From the NCBI RefSeq assembly GCF_013426205.1, contig NC_089422.1, positions 5,208,001-5,272,000 on the forward strand: a DNA stretch of 64,000 bases, written 5' to 3'. Below, in pieces: positions 13,282 through 23,777 of the stretch (positions are counted from its first letter, which is position 1; each line of letters opens with the position of its first letter). The notes beneath the pieces were generated by a model. That model saw only the letters and a program-made list of their open reading frames with translations. It was not told where the DNA came from and did no database searches. The position numbers and the translations under genes are program-made. Source of the stretch: Metarhizium brunneum (lineage: Eukaryota; Ascomycota; Sordariomycetes; Hypocreales; Clavicipitaceae).

Positions 13282-13826
13282 GGTTGGCGATGGGTGCTCC
13301 GGGGTTTGCGAAATGGTCCCCTGCGGAAGGCATAGAGTTTTGCAACGTGCTCTCTCGTTTTCGGAATATGTCGTCTTCGCAACTGTACAGGTATTTGGCT
13401 GCACATGGATAAAAGGGAACGCCTGGAGCTGCAGCGAGATATACCATCTGGCGAATGTCATCTTTTGCCATGGACGCAGAGGGCCTCAGGCCGACAGAGA
13501 CTGGCAAACCCGGCTGGCTGGCAGACGACCGGTCATCCATGGCCAGAGACACAACCATCGCCCTCTCTGTGTCTGACGTCCAAAGTACCATGCAGGGTGC
13601 TCCTTTTGGAACGCCATCTGATGGGATTAGGAACCCGGTGTGCGCTTCATGGTTGCTACATGCAAGGCAGCAGACGAATCGACGTCTGGCGGTGTGATTG
13701 CTTGGGAAACCGGGCGTTTTCCCTCACAGACACATTGTAGTAAGAATCAGCCCCAAGTCAGTCACGGACTCATGGCTACGAGACATATTACTACTATTGA
13801 CTCTACACCTTTCGCAGAACATGACT
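13282..13826. other. MFS promoter and tyrosinase 3' region
   Basis: This 545 bp gap separates the tyrosinase stop from the MFS start. I see no coding sequence and no clear element beyond ordinary promoter sequence. Confidence 0.4.
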
Positions 13827-15035
13827 CTAGTATGTGTAGCAAAGCTGACGTCCCTCGGTGCTCATCACCTCGCGGACGGGCAGGTCGTTTGTGAACCCGC
13901 CGTACATCAACACATCGCCATCGCTCGCAGGCCCCGTCGAGTTATACATGTGCCGTCCCGAGTATTCAAACAGCCTCACGCTCGGGTTTTCCCGCTGCCA
14001 CCGCCACCACAGACGATCCAGGTTGGCGTGATGCAAGAAGAAGAGGGGGTCTCGACAAATTAGTCACCATGGCCAAGGGGACGAAGAGGACGAGGACGAA
14101 CCGTTCGCGGCAGTCATGGCCTTGAAGTCTCCGTTGATGGACGTGTGCAGCGTGTTGTGCAGGTCCCTTTCCACCCGCTGCAGAAAGTCGGTGTAGTTTC
14201 CCAGCCGCAGGATGCTCCCGACATTCTCGGGACTGAACTTCTCCCCAGAGAGGCGGCCCTTGATGTCGCCGTCGCGAAAGCCTCGTGATAGGCAGTGCAC
14301 CTTGCGCGTGTGGTTGTAAATAGCCGGCCGCAACTCTGTAAACGGCCCATCTGTCACGCACCGGCCCTCGCCCACCGTCTCGGGTCCGTCCTTGTCGCCG
14401 TCGCCGCCGAACCCCGTGGCGTGGTCCCAGATGGATGAGTTGGCCAGATTCATCCAGTCGAGAGACCAGTCCCAGTATCTAGCACAGCATCAGCCTCTTG
14501 TGTCGTCATTGGTGAGTGCCAGGGGAGCAGGCAGGCCACGTACGGCATCGAACCCCGGTAGTGACAGCGGTCTTTGAGCATCGTCTCAATAACCGCCAGT
14601 ATGTTTCTGTGCCACGGCAGAAAACACGCTGATCTGTGGCCTGGTATTACTGGAATGAGTCGTTTTGCTCGCTGAATCATACGCGTGGTGCGTTTTTCGG
14701 ATCGATGAGCGGCGTGACTTACACCAAGACCCGATCCCTCCGTGCAGCACGGCGATATCATCGTAAATCGTCAGGTTGCCATCCCGCGCAGACGGCGTCT
14801 TGCTTATACATTGAATGGCACTGATAAAGCCATGCTTCTCTGTGAGTGTGAGGGCTCTCCATTCTCGCCGGATTGGCGGGCTTGTACAGCCGGCCTGCTT
14901 GGCCGGGCGCTCCTCGATCGGGGCCAATACGACCCAAACAACGAAGCCAAGGGATACTATGGCAGAAAAGCACAAGAAAAATGGTCTCAGACGAGCCCGC
15001 AAGCTAGAATCCACCGTTAGGGCTGCGTGAACCAT
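13827..15035 (-). CDS. Membrane-anchored tyrosinase (type 3 dicopper oxidase), UstQ-like
   Basis: Four exons on the minus strand: 14723-15035, 14544-14640, 14102-14478 and 13827-14050, giving about 336 residues. Residues about 17-40 form one hydrophobic segment, so the enzyme is probably a signal-anchored secretory-pathway protein. CuA histidines are at about 98 (LHGG), 106 (CHRSA) and 115 (LPWHR). CuB histidines are at about 244 and 248 (DLHNTLH) and 270 (FFLHHANLDR). All six expected copper ligands are therefore present. The third join, with donor GTTCGT, rebuilds the usual ND-PLFFLHH block. Several N-glycosylation sequons (NSS, NHT, NYT) fit secretion. Tyrosinases oxidise phenols with O2, and in the ustiloxin pathway UstQ acts with UstY proteins in cyclising the Tyr-containing core. 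Its place between the S41 protease and the exporter supports that role here. The family call is strong; the role in cyclisation is inference. Confidence 0.88.
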
Positions 15036-15405
15036 TTGGATGCAGGGCTCAAGTAAGACTGTTTCTCACTTTGCGACGAAGCTTGTGTGTGCAGAGACCT
15101 TGATGCTTTGGCTCTCAGAGTCTGAATTCCCAAGAGCAGTATAATTCGGCTCCGGTCCCAACGATGGTAGCCTCATGGTTGACGCCTAGGCATTTCATAC
15201 GAGTCGACGACTCCCTCTCCATCTAGTTGTTTACTGACTCTCCCGCATGCCGCGCTCCGTGTGTCCTTGATGTACCGAATTCACGACTCGGACTCCCTCC
15301 TCCCATCTGCTCCACACCAAGGCAGGCGCTTTTTGGTGCCCGGGGCCAACCGTTTGGCACAATCTTGCCGCTTCGGGACGAAATGCGCCAGACGTCTGCG
15401 GGCTC
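15036..15405. other. Tyrosinase promoter region
   Basis: A 370 bp gap between the S41 protease stop and the tyrosinase start. No coding sequence is seen. Confidence 0.4.
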
Positions 15406-17861
15406 TCATGCAGCCCATCTTGGGAGCGGGAGCGCCTTGCCGCTTGGGGACCTTTCTGCGCCAAACTTTTGACGCAGCCCTCCCCTCGATGAATGAAGCG
15501 AGACAGATTCGGCCATAGTCTTGGCCGGAGAGATGCTCAAACCTTGGCGCCCGGCTGGTGTCGCATCGACACAAGAGCCGTTCAGAAACATGGCTGCTGC
15601 GGCCGCGGCCCATGCCGTCGCAGGGTCCATGTAGTTCTCCGCCGTGAAGAAGAGACGGCAGTCGGCCGGCTCGTACATGAATTGGAGCGGTATCGAGTCG
15701 TCTCCTGGGCTGTACGCGTTGCAGATGTTGATGCCACTTTGCTCGTATGTGTCGAGACGGAGTGGCAAGTCTCGTAGCGGAAGCGGCGCCAGCTCGTTGA
15801 ATCTCTGCATTTCTGCCCGCGAGAGGATTGGAGAATCTGTCTGCAGAGCCGCGAGAGCCAGGTGGCGCGCGCGCTCAACGTACTCGCTGATGGTATCCAA
15901 AGCCCAGTATTGAGCTCCCCTTACGCCGCCAACGGCCTGCATCAGCCCGTGGCGAGGTCTTCCCCCAAAGACAATGCTTCTCACGCCCTGTTCCTTGAGC
16001 AGATGGGCGACAACGGAACATGTAGACGCACACTGGCCGTCCGTCATCTGTGCAGGTCAAAAAAGAGAAGCGTTAGCCATGGCCCAAACCAGCGCTCCGT
16101 CGGGCATCGGGTCCCGTACCAAGATGATATTATTGGCAGGAAATAGCTGCACTTCTGGAAACAGCGGGATGTCGCCGTAGCCACTGATGGGATCGCTCGA
16201 GGTAGAGCCGAGGTTGAAATCAAAGACACCGGACATACTAGACATTTGGTCCCCCATAATCTCGTGCGGCCCGTAAACGTCTCCCCAAGAGCCCATCTTT
16301 GTTGTTCCGTCGATGCCCACCGCAAGCGGCGCGACAAATGGGAGATCCAGCGTGACGTTTTCCTGTTTGTGTGTTTCTGAGAAGATGCGCCCCATGAAGT
16401 CGATGAGCTCGGTCGCTCGGAATCTAGTGGCAGGGTATATCGGCTTGTCCGGGAACAAGACTCGGAATAGGTTGAACCCTGCGGCAATATCTCCGCCAAG
16501 ATTACCCGACATGTCCAGAATAAGCTTCCTCTTGCCATCTGCCGCAGCCTGCATCACAAACCGGCCCACGACAGAGGCAAAGCGGGTGGCGTTTTGACCA
16601 ACACGAAAGTCGGATACCTGAAGAACGGCAACATCTTCACAGCCCGCGCCATCTAGATAGTAACCACGAGCGCGGTCACGCTGCTCACCAACGATTGGAT
16701 CTGGAAATACTGAGGCACCGCTTGGAGGAGCCTCTAGTTGCGGAGAGATGCCATAGGTACCTCCATATGACCCAAAAGCAGAACCGGAGTCTGGATGCGG
16801 GACGCACGCTGCTTCAAACAGTGACTTGCCATCAGGATAGTTCATTGGGCCATTTGAATGTGGCCAGGACGCCGTAGTCTTGACAGTGACGGTCGTTCCG
16901 TTGGAAAATAATAGGCGATTCGAAGCACCAGGCCACAAGCCCAGCAATGACGTCCACGCGCCCCCGGAGTATTTGCCAGAGAAGTTGGCAGAAGGAGACG
17001 CAAATAGATGATTATACCTGCAGCCATGTCAGTGCCTTCTTGACCCCATTTTATGAGCAAGAGAAGCCACCCAACTAACCGGGCATCCGGGTCCTGGTAG
17101 CCAAGCTTGATGGCATAATTGGCCTCCAGGAAGTAAGCAGCTTCGACGCCGTTGATTTCTACAAGAGGCGAAACCTCAGGAAATCCAGCAAGCTTGAGCT
17201 TAGCATCCTCTTGATGGTGGAGTTAGTCTCGTCTTGTATCATCGTCAGTTACCCAAGGCAGAACATACGGAAAGTGAATATACTGGGAAGCTCTAGTCCA
17301 TCCGTGGATAGAGAGACGAGAGGCGGTGGGTGCTCGAAGTGCATAATGCGCTGGGAACAGAGCGACAAGGTGAGATGGCCATCGTTTGCCTTGGATATGG
17401 ATCTGCCCAGGTCCCAGTCAAAGTCAAACTGCGACGAGTAAAGCCCGTTGACTACTTTTTGCCTGATATTTTCAAGGTGAGCAACGAGGTCGACATGTGC
17501 CGACATGTAGCTCGGGGGAGCATCTACAAGTTGAAAAAAGAAAATTAAAATTAAAGTTTTATTTTATTTTGACTAGTGGTCATTGTACGCCCGACTTACG
17601 TTTGAGTGTGTGAATTGTAGAGTGAAACTGGAGGTATTTTTCATATTCCTTCAAGAACTGCAACGCCAGCTGGGGATGAAAGGGCATCGATCGGAGACAC
17701 CCCTGCGCTGTGCTTCCTGGAATACCTGCAAAGGTGCCCGTGCCGCCTCTAGCAACCCAGGATTGGTACGAGGATGAAATGTTTGCGCAAGCTGTTTGCA
17801 ACTTGCCGCCCGTGTCCAGTGTCGCCGTCGCCGCCAGGATGAGAGTTGCAAATGCCAGCAT
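15406..17861 (-). CDS. Secreted S41-family serine peptidase, cluster protease (UstP-like)
   Basis: Five exons on the minus strand: 17600-17861, 17269-17523, 17080-17209, 16090-17017 and 15406-16047, giving about 738 residues. All joins keep frame; the last intron is only 42 nt but has a CTAAC branch-like site. Residues 1-20 (MLAFATLILAATATL...) form a signal peptide. The S41 core is recognisable: a KLILDMSGNLGGD block in exon 4, and the nucleophile Ser at about residue 533 in DGQCASTC. Exon 2 holds the conserved 'ANDGHL' stretch of fungal CPAF-like S41 proteins. The C-terminal 60 residues look less conserved, so a further 3' intron is possible. S41 peptidases are a regular part of dikaritin clusters, where they are thought to trim Kex2-released peptides. 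It is divergent to the UstYa gene across 421 bp, suggesting co-regulation. Confidence 0.87.
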
Positions 17862-18282
17862 GTTGGCGTGAACGGTTTTGGCGACTCTGCCAAAGTGGGG
17901 GCCTCAAGTGCTCCTACAGAGTGCAAGTATTTTGGTCGGTCTTGCCTCTTCTTCACATTCCTTTACAACATGAACAAAACACCAACCTCACGATGCGTGG
18001 GTTCGGCATTTTACCAACACTTTGCCCTCACTAGCATGATCAGTCAGAGGCCGCCAAGAAGATGTGGTTTTCTTTTCCATCCATGGGCGCCAATTCACTA
18101 CACCAGGCGCGCATGTAGATGCATAGGCGCCGCACCACATTGGCGCTCAACTCATGCGGCATGTTGATGACTGATCTGGCGACAACACTCTCACGCGGCA
18201 TATATGTCCAACCCGTCACATTACTGCGGCTTCATGTGCTGTGAGATGGCTACAGCCCTTTCCAACGGCATCTACGCCAACC
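17862..18282. promoter_or_regulatory. Divergent promoter shared by S41 protease and UstYa genes
   Basis: The two genes start 421 bp apart on opposite strands. The interval carries two GGCGCC palindromes (18086-18091, 18126-18131), the related GGCGCG and GGCGCT at about 18106 and 18142, and a CATATATG TATA-like element at about 18198-18207, roughly 80 bp before the UstYa ATG. GGCGCC also occurs in other intergenic regions of this cluster. Confidence 0.55.
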
Positions 18283-19252
18283 ATGGACAAGTATAGCGAC
18301 CAGCGCAGCTCTACCGCCAACGACTCCGACGTCCACTCCGTCTCGTTGGAGAAGGAAGGTCTTTTGGACGGGGCTTCAATACACGAATCCAAACCACCCA
18401 GGATGCGGTCACAGTCCCGCGTGTACCTCCTTTTGGCTGCCCTCATGGCCGTTGCGAACGTGGTCCTGGGTGCTCTTCTCGTTGCCCAGTTTCGAAGCAG
18501 CCAGCAGAAGGCCCATTCTCACCGCCACGACCATCATGAGAAGAAGCCTACTCCGATTCCAATCGGGGGTCTGCCGCAGGTGAATTCGCACCCAGATTGG
18601 CTGCCCCCGGAGGAGTGGCGCACCGAGATATTTCGACTCCATGAAATCTACGGAGAGGAACCAGTTGGCACGGCAAAAGAGGCATGGCTGTCGCTGATTC
18701 CAAGTGAGTAAACGCCGCGCCCGTGATAATTTCCCCATTCAAAATTCTTGCCTAACGAGGGTTTCCTATACAGAAGGCAAAGGATTCATCGTGGTCAAGA
18801 ACGACACCGAGCTACCCAACATGCCGGGCCTTCGCCACCCAGAGCACGAACAACATGCGTGCGTGGCGATATTTCACCAATTGCACTGCCTGGTACGTTA
18901 ATCTCGGACAATGACCCTTCCTGCCTGGCCGCCCCCTTGAAAGAAGCTTTGTGAGCTTGGTCTGACCTGAATCTTTGCCGCCGCCACACAGTATATCACC
19001 TACGCGGCGTATTGGAACGCCCGCGCCGGCAACTTTGACGACATCCCGCCGGAGCATCTCATACACTGCTGGGACTACCTCCGACAAAGCATAATGTGCG
19101 CGGGAGACACGTCCTTGGAATGGGTGCATAGGCTGGACAGTCCTCCGGGAGAGACGTCGGGATGGGGCTTCCAGCACACGTGTAAGAACTTTGATGCCAT
19201 CTTCGACTGGGCAGAGTCGCATAGGTACACTGAGACGGTGGAGATTGACTGA
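18283..19252 (+). CDS. UstYa/DUF3328 oxidase of dikaritin biosynthesis
   Basis: Three exons: 18283-18703, 18774-18892 and 18992-19252, giving about 266 residues. Donors are GTGAGT and GTACGT, acceptors CAG, and frame is kept. The first 46 residues are polar and cytosolic, residues about 48-70 form one transmembrane helix, and the rest should be lumenal. Two HxxHC motifs are present: HQLHC at about 175-179 and HLIHC at about 202-206, followed by the typical WDYLRQ...C segment. This is the hallmark of the DUF3328/UstYa family, which carries out oxidative C-O macrocyclisation of fungal RiPP cores. An FxHTC-like block and a C-terminal tail follow. Only one UstY gene is seen here, whereas ustiloxin uses two, so either one enzyme suffices or a partner lies elsewhere. 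The neighbouring precursor 590 bp away supports the assignment. Confidence 0.93.
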
Positions 19253-19839
19253 CCAGCGTCTTGGGCGAGTCATGTAAGGTATAGCTAGTTTGGAAGAAAT
19301 GTACCAAGTGCAAATCACTCAACATTCTGCATTGTGTTTGCTTGCGTAGGACCATTATTCATCCGTTGGGGGGGGGGGGGTTCATGTAGAATGTCTGAAA
19401 TTCACCTACTTGTACCCCCCTTTACCTGGAAAATAACAAGAAAAAGCAGAACCTTGATGAGCAGCATCTTGATTATTCTTGACTACTTGTACCACTTGTC
19501 AAGGCTGTTTGGGAGCTAGATTGTGCTCATCACCGATGTCAAACGTGCCACGGACGCAAGGTTACATTTCAGGAAAAGATCAAGGTGAGCGGTATTCGGC
19601 TCTGGAGCTCAACGCCAACGCGGAAGAAGGGCGGTTTCTTGTTTAAACTTACAGACTGTTGAGCAGATAATTGGTGTGGCTATCCGGGTCCGGGTCACAC
19701 AGGCATAACAACTTGGTCAACATGGCTCAGAAACATGACACGATTCATTCATCGTTTACACTTGATTCTCGGACGGAGCAGTCTTGGGGTAACTACTGAA
19801 GACTCCCGGCTAAGCAGGCCTCGTGCAACGCACTCGTGC
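19253..19839. other. Convergent gap between UstYa and precursor genes
   Basis: The UstYa and precursor genes converge here, so this should hold both 3' untranslated regions and terminators. It contains a G10-type run at about 19370-19380. No other coding sequence is seen. Confidence 0.4.
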
Positions 19840-20207
19840 TTAATCGGCGCCGATAAAGTAGTCCTCGACGGTCTTGTCCCGTTTATCGGCTCCGATGAAG
19901 TAATCTTCAACCGTCTTGTCCCGCTTCTCAGCTCCGATGAAATAGTCTTCAACCGTCTTGTCTCGCTTGTCAGCTCCGATGAAATAATCCTCGACAGTCT
20001 TGTCCCGTTTATCCGCCCCAATAAAGTAGTCCTCAACCGTCTTGTCACGCTTGTCCGCCCCAATGAAATAATCTTCAACCGTCTTCCCCTACAACACCAG
20101 CATTAGACTCAACATCAATCTCAAGCATCGACTCAACTCACTGGAGTTGGGGCTGCGGCAGCACCGACAGCGAGGGCCGTCACGACAATGGCAGTGGAGA
20201 ACTTCAT
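19840..20207 (-). CDS. Dikaritin-type RiPP precursor with six YFIG core repeats
   Basis: Two exons on the minus strand: 20142-20207 (22 codons) and 19840-20088, giving about 104 residues. The donor is GTGAGT, the acceptor GTTGTAG, and the 53-nt intron has a CTAAT-like branch. Exon 1 encodes a signal peptide (MKFSTAIVVTALAVGAAAA) ending near A-P-T-P. Exon 2 encodes six tandem units of 14 residues (the last is 12). Each unit holds E-D-Y-F-I-G-A, and the first five end in Lys-Arg, the Kex2 cleavage signal. The repeats differ only by one D-to-E change, apart from the first two residues, yet the DNA shows many synonymous differences. In UstA-like precursors, Kex2 cuts at KR and the Y-x-I-G core is cyclised by UstY enzymes. 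Here the predicted core is Tyr-Phe-Ile-Gly. No frame break is seen. The product may be a microtubule-type toxin by analogy only; activity is unknown. Confidence 0.93.
19843..20088 (-). repeat. 42-bp coding tandem repeat (six units)
   Basis: Units run at 20047-20088, 20005-20046, 19963-20004, 19921-19962, 19879-19920 and a 36-nt last unit at 19843-19878. They are in frame, so they encode identical core peptides. Synonymous changes between units show that protein sequence, rather than DNA alone, is held constant. Confidence 0.95.
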
Positions 20208-20928
20208 GGTGAGAGTGTATTTGCCTCGCTTTCTTAGGGTTTATGATTCGGCCGACGTCGATTGTGCAGCGAGGAATATTCCCGCCAGGCCGTGTGCTGT
20301 TATATTCGCAAAGCTCTTCATCTCGGAACACACCTCGGTTTGTCACCCGTGTCGTATCAGGCGCTCATCCCGGAAACCATCTCCCCGGCGAGGAGAAGCT
20401 CGCAGCGCGCAAAGCGATGTCATTGGAGGCGCTATGATGAATCAAGTCTTGCCTGGTACCTGTCTTGGGTGAAATGGTGCGCCTGCCTCATCGGGAAATG
20501 GCGAGGCGCCTCACGACGTTTTTCCCTTGTTTGGTTCCGGGGCGCCTCGGGTCGCGCCTCGGCTGCAATCACATCTGGCGCTGGTTCCTCGTTTCGAGAA
20601 GATGCCACATTATCATGGTTCTGTATGTTGATATGCAGGAGTCTGGTCTGGTATGTCGCGACGAGTCCCAAATAGGCATGTTGGTTGAGCAGGGCATTTG
20701 TGGTGCTCCCAAGGGTAAAGCCATCAGCAGGGAAAAGCAGCACCGTGAGATTACACTGCCATTGTCAGAATTCACTTGACTACACAATATTCGTCCGATT
20801 TAATTTAACCAAGTCTGCGTCTGTGAGCATGATGGATTTAGCTTGAATTCTATCTCGTGTCTCTTATCATTCTTCATAGTCCAGACGTGTCTTTGGCTTC
20901 TGTGCCTGATGAGCTCTCCGTCAGGTAT
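20208..20928. promoter_or_regulatory. Precursor promoter region with TATA-like box and GGCGCC repeats
   Basis: This 721 bp holds the precursor promoter and the 3' region of the Zn2Cys6 gene. Reading on the minus strand, a TATA-like element (GAATATAA at about 20299-20306) lies about 95 bp before the ATG. Further upstream are a perfect 10-bp palindrome GAGGCGCCTC (20503-20512) and two copies of GCGCCTCGG three bases apart (20542-20550 and 20554-20562). These are candidate sites for the cluster regulator. This is inference from position and repetition. Confidence 0.5.
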
Positions 20929-22874
20929 TCATACAAACAAAATGTTCAAATTGGCTCTTTTGTGAATATCCCTCCAATCGCAAGTGACGCAATGGTTCGA
21001 GCCGTGCTTGTCCGTCTCCTTCCAACACTCCTCTACCCCGTGGCTGAATTCGCAAAGACTGCCCGTGTCGACGTCAACATGTGACATGCGAGCCACCACA
21101 TTGCGAAAGACGTCTCGCTGGGAGCCTGATGCGAGGCTGGCGCTGGTGCTGTAAGCCCATGCCAAATACCTCGGGTTTGCTGTGGCAGGGAGCATATCCC
21201 ACGCCTGCATCGCGCGGCCGATGCTCTGGTGAATCTCGGGGACCCCGGTCAGGGCCCCGGACACGACCGTGTTGAGAAAAATGAGGATAGCATGGCCATA
21301 TATCAGGGTCTGAATGAGTTCATGAGGAACAACAGCCTTGTCTTGGGGCTCGTCTGGGGACTTGGGCAACATCATGTTGGATATCCTCGCCATTTCTCGG
21401 TCCACGACCCCTTCAATGGTATCTGCCTGGCTTACGAGCCCGCGAATGCTAAGGTTACCCTGGGCCTCTTGCTCGCTCTTCTGGATCTCTAGTGACGTGA
21501 TGTCCATGATGGCAACCATGGCCCACGCCTCGCAGCCGGTGATGGCTTGAAAAGCCGAGCAGAATCCGTCGTCTGTCAGGAGCTTTCGGTGCATGCCGGC
21601 CGCGCAAGCCATCTTCTTTTCCACCGCACTACACAGTATGTCATTCCAGATGAAGACGGAAACGAAGAGAGCCTCGGCTTCCAGTTCCATGCGAGAGGGC
21701 TGTGGGATAGGCGCAGAGAGTGCCAGCTCAGCGCACCAAGGCGACAGCTCAGGAGTTGTGTAGTGAGTCGGCGCCTCCTTTGGCTGTCCCAGATGGCATG
21801 CCAGGCCCGCGTGGAACAAGCATCCCTGTTCAAGAATGACTTGTGTCACGCGCCCAAGATATGACTGGCAACTTCGAATGTTCTTGCCCAGCGCCTAGCG
21901 AGTGCGTGTTAGCAACCTTTATGCCGACGTGCTGGAACTCAATATTCTATCCCCACCTCCAAACGAGCGATATGGACTCCGCATATAATCATCTCTCTTT
22001 GGGTAGAGGAAGCTGTAGATTCCAGTCTCTCGAAGCTTTGGAGGGCCATTTCTCGATACCTTTGGTAGCTTCTCAGAGCCGTCTCTCGGGCGTTAGCATC
22101 ACACGACTTACTCAAATGCAAATGGTATGCGCTCATGCTCAGGGACGTGTTGTAAAACGTGGGGGAGCGAAGCATCGGGGCCAGCAGCCAGGACTTTTGC
22201 CTCTTTGAAGGTGCTGCCTGATGCAACGAGTACTGCCGGGTAAAGCTGTCCTCCATAAAATTCACGAGCAGGTAGATGTCGTTTTCAGAGGTATCGATCC
22301 CCAGGTGGCCTGGCTTCGTCAGAGGTAAGAATCCGACTAACCCAATATCCAAGTTATCATCAGATGCTGGAGACAGAGGCGTCATCAAGTCGTCAAACGT
22401 ATCATGGCCGACTTCGCCGGGCCAGAGGCCGTCCAGGAGAAACGGCGGATCTAGCGGCACCGGCGTCGGTTGAGATTCACCCGGTGAATCAAAAGTACTT
22501 ACATGCTGCGACTGGCTGAGTGGCAAGAACGCATCTGTCTGTGTTGGCTCGTGAGAGCTTGTACATAACTCGGAAGAGCTGACGGTCAGTGTGTCCCTGA
22601 CAGATGAAGCCATCAAGACATCCTGAATCACCATCTCCCCGACAGAAGATGCTGACATGGCCCGGGACGTCCTGGACTGCATTCGAAGTTTCCTGGCCTC
22701 TGCTTTCTCCTTGTCTCCTCGGTCTTTCCAAGCTGGCTTCGGGCCGTAACCGTGGCACACGATTCCGCATCCTCGACACCGGGAACACGGAGGTCCGTCC
22801 TCGCTGCACTTTTTCCTTCTGAGCCGACAGGTCCAGCAACCGCTTTTACTGCGCTGTAATGTGGTCATTACCAA
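20929..22874 (-). CDS. Zn(II)2Cys6 transcription factor, probable cluster regulator
   Basis: Two exons on the minus strand: 21957-22874 and 20929-21894, about 627 residues. The join (donor GTGGGG, acceptor GCTAG) keeps frame. The binuclear zinc cluster C-x2-C-x6-C-x6-C-x2-C-x6-C lies at residues 13-40 and is followed by a Lys/Arg-rich linker. The rest resembles the fungal-specific transcription factor domain 2 (PF11951 type), with helical stretches such as HIARLE and the WNDIL and AHxxLIFLNT segments. Such proteins control one pathway in many fungal clusters, and ustiloxin has its own member (UstR). It lies next to the precursor and divergent from the PsiD-like gene, so it probably regulates this locus. 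Met at 22868 is an alternative start. Confidence 0.87.
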
Positions 22875-23777
22875 TTGCTAGCAAGGTTCGTGCTGGGAGG
22901 CCCGGACAACTTGGGAAAATGAAAGGGGGGGGAAGGGGCCAAAATAGCAGACATCATACATGTCTTGTCTTGAGGGGCCATCATAGATTTCCCGGCACGA
23001 GGCATGAGACGGGATTCTGAAGCACATTATGAAGAGCAGACGGACTTGAGGGGGGATTCTGTAGCTGGATAGGAGTCGTCATTCGGTCGAGGCTTGACGA
23101 TGCGAAGCGGCCAGCCACATGCGGGGGATACAGCAAACGCCTGCAATATAGACGGTGCAATCGCATCAATACATGTCTGTTAATTACCGGTCAATGCCGT
23201 TTGAGTGACTAGTAGTATTTCTAAACCGAATTGAAAGCCGTGTGCATGCTCTTAACTGACAATCCGCACATGGGGCGCATCATGAATTACAAGCGATCTG
23301 CTTGGTCTCACCGGTCCCTAGCTGCATATGCATGGCATCTCCGCAGTATCATACCGTTACATTGTAAGAAGATGCTTTCCAATTCTGAAGAATATGGCGC
23401 CCCTTGCATCCAGAGGGACAAGAGAGAAAGCGTATCTTGTGTGCAGTAGGCGGGTAAAGTCTAGATCCGCGACAGGCACACCGCCTCGGAATCGAATGTT
23501 TAGCTGCCATTTCTCCCCAGAGCGGTTATCATTTGCCCCCAATAATACCCCAGGACCTAATGATGAGCCAGGTCTTGTCTGCACGCTGCCATAAAGGGTT
23601 TCTCTGTCTTGGATGTACCTGTTCGTGCTGCTGTGGTGGTGGAACGCTTACTCTGAAGGCATCTCATGTGCTGTAAACAAAATATTAGGGAGTCAAGCCA
23701 TTTGCTGCCAAAGCGACTTCTGCCAGGAAGCTCTTTTTCAGAACCTTTCAACATACCAAGAAACACAACTCTTTCAA
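22875..23777. promoter_or_regulatory. Divergent promoter between regulator and PsiD-like gene
   Basis: A 903 bp region between divergent starts. It includes a GGCGCC site at 23397-23402 and a purine-rich G-run near 22922-22935. No coding region is supported. An in-frame extension of the PsiD-like frame upstream to 23613 lacks conserved features. Confidence 0.4.

Noticed and set aside
19843..20088. Regular repeats resembling a CRISPR-like array
   Set aside because: The units are directly adjacent with no unique spacers, lie in frame in a coding exon, and the genome is eukaryotic.
19735..20106. Long plus- and minus-strand frames across the precursor repeats
   Set aside because: They are other frames of the 42-bp repeat. 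Only the minus-strand frame with the KR and YFIG units joins to a signal peptide.
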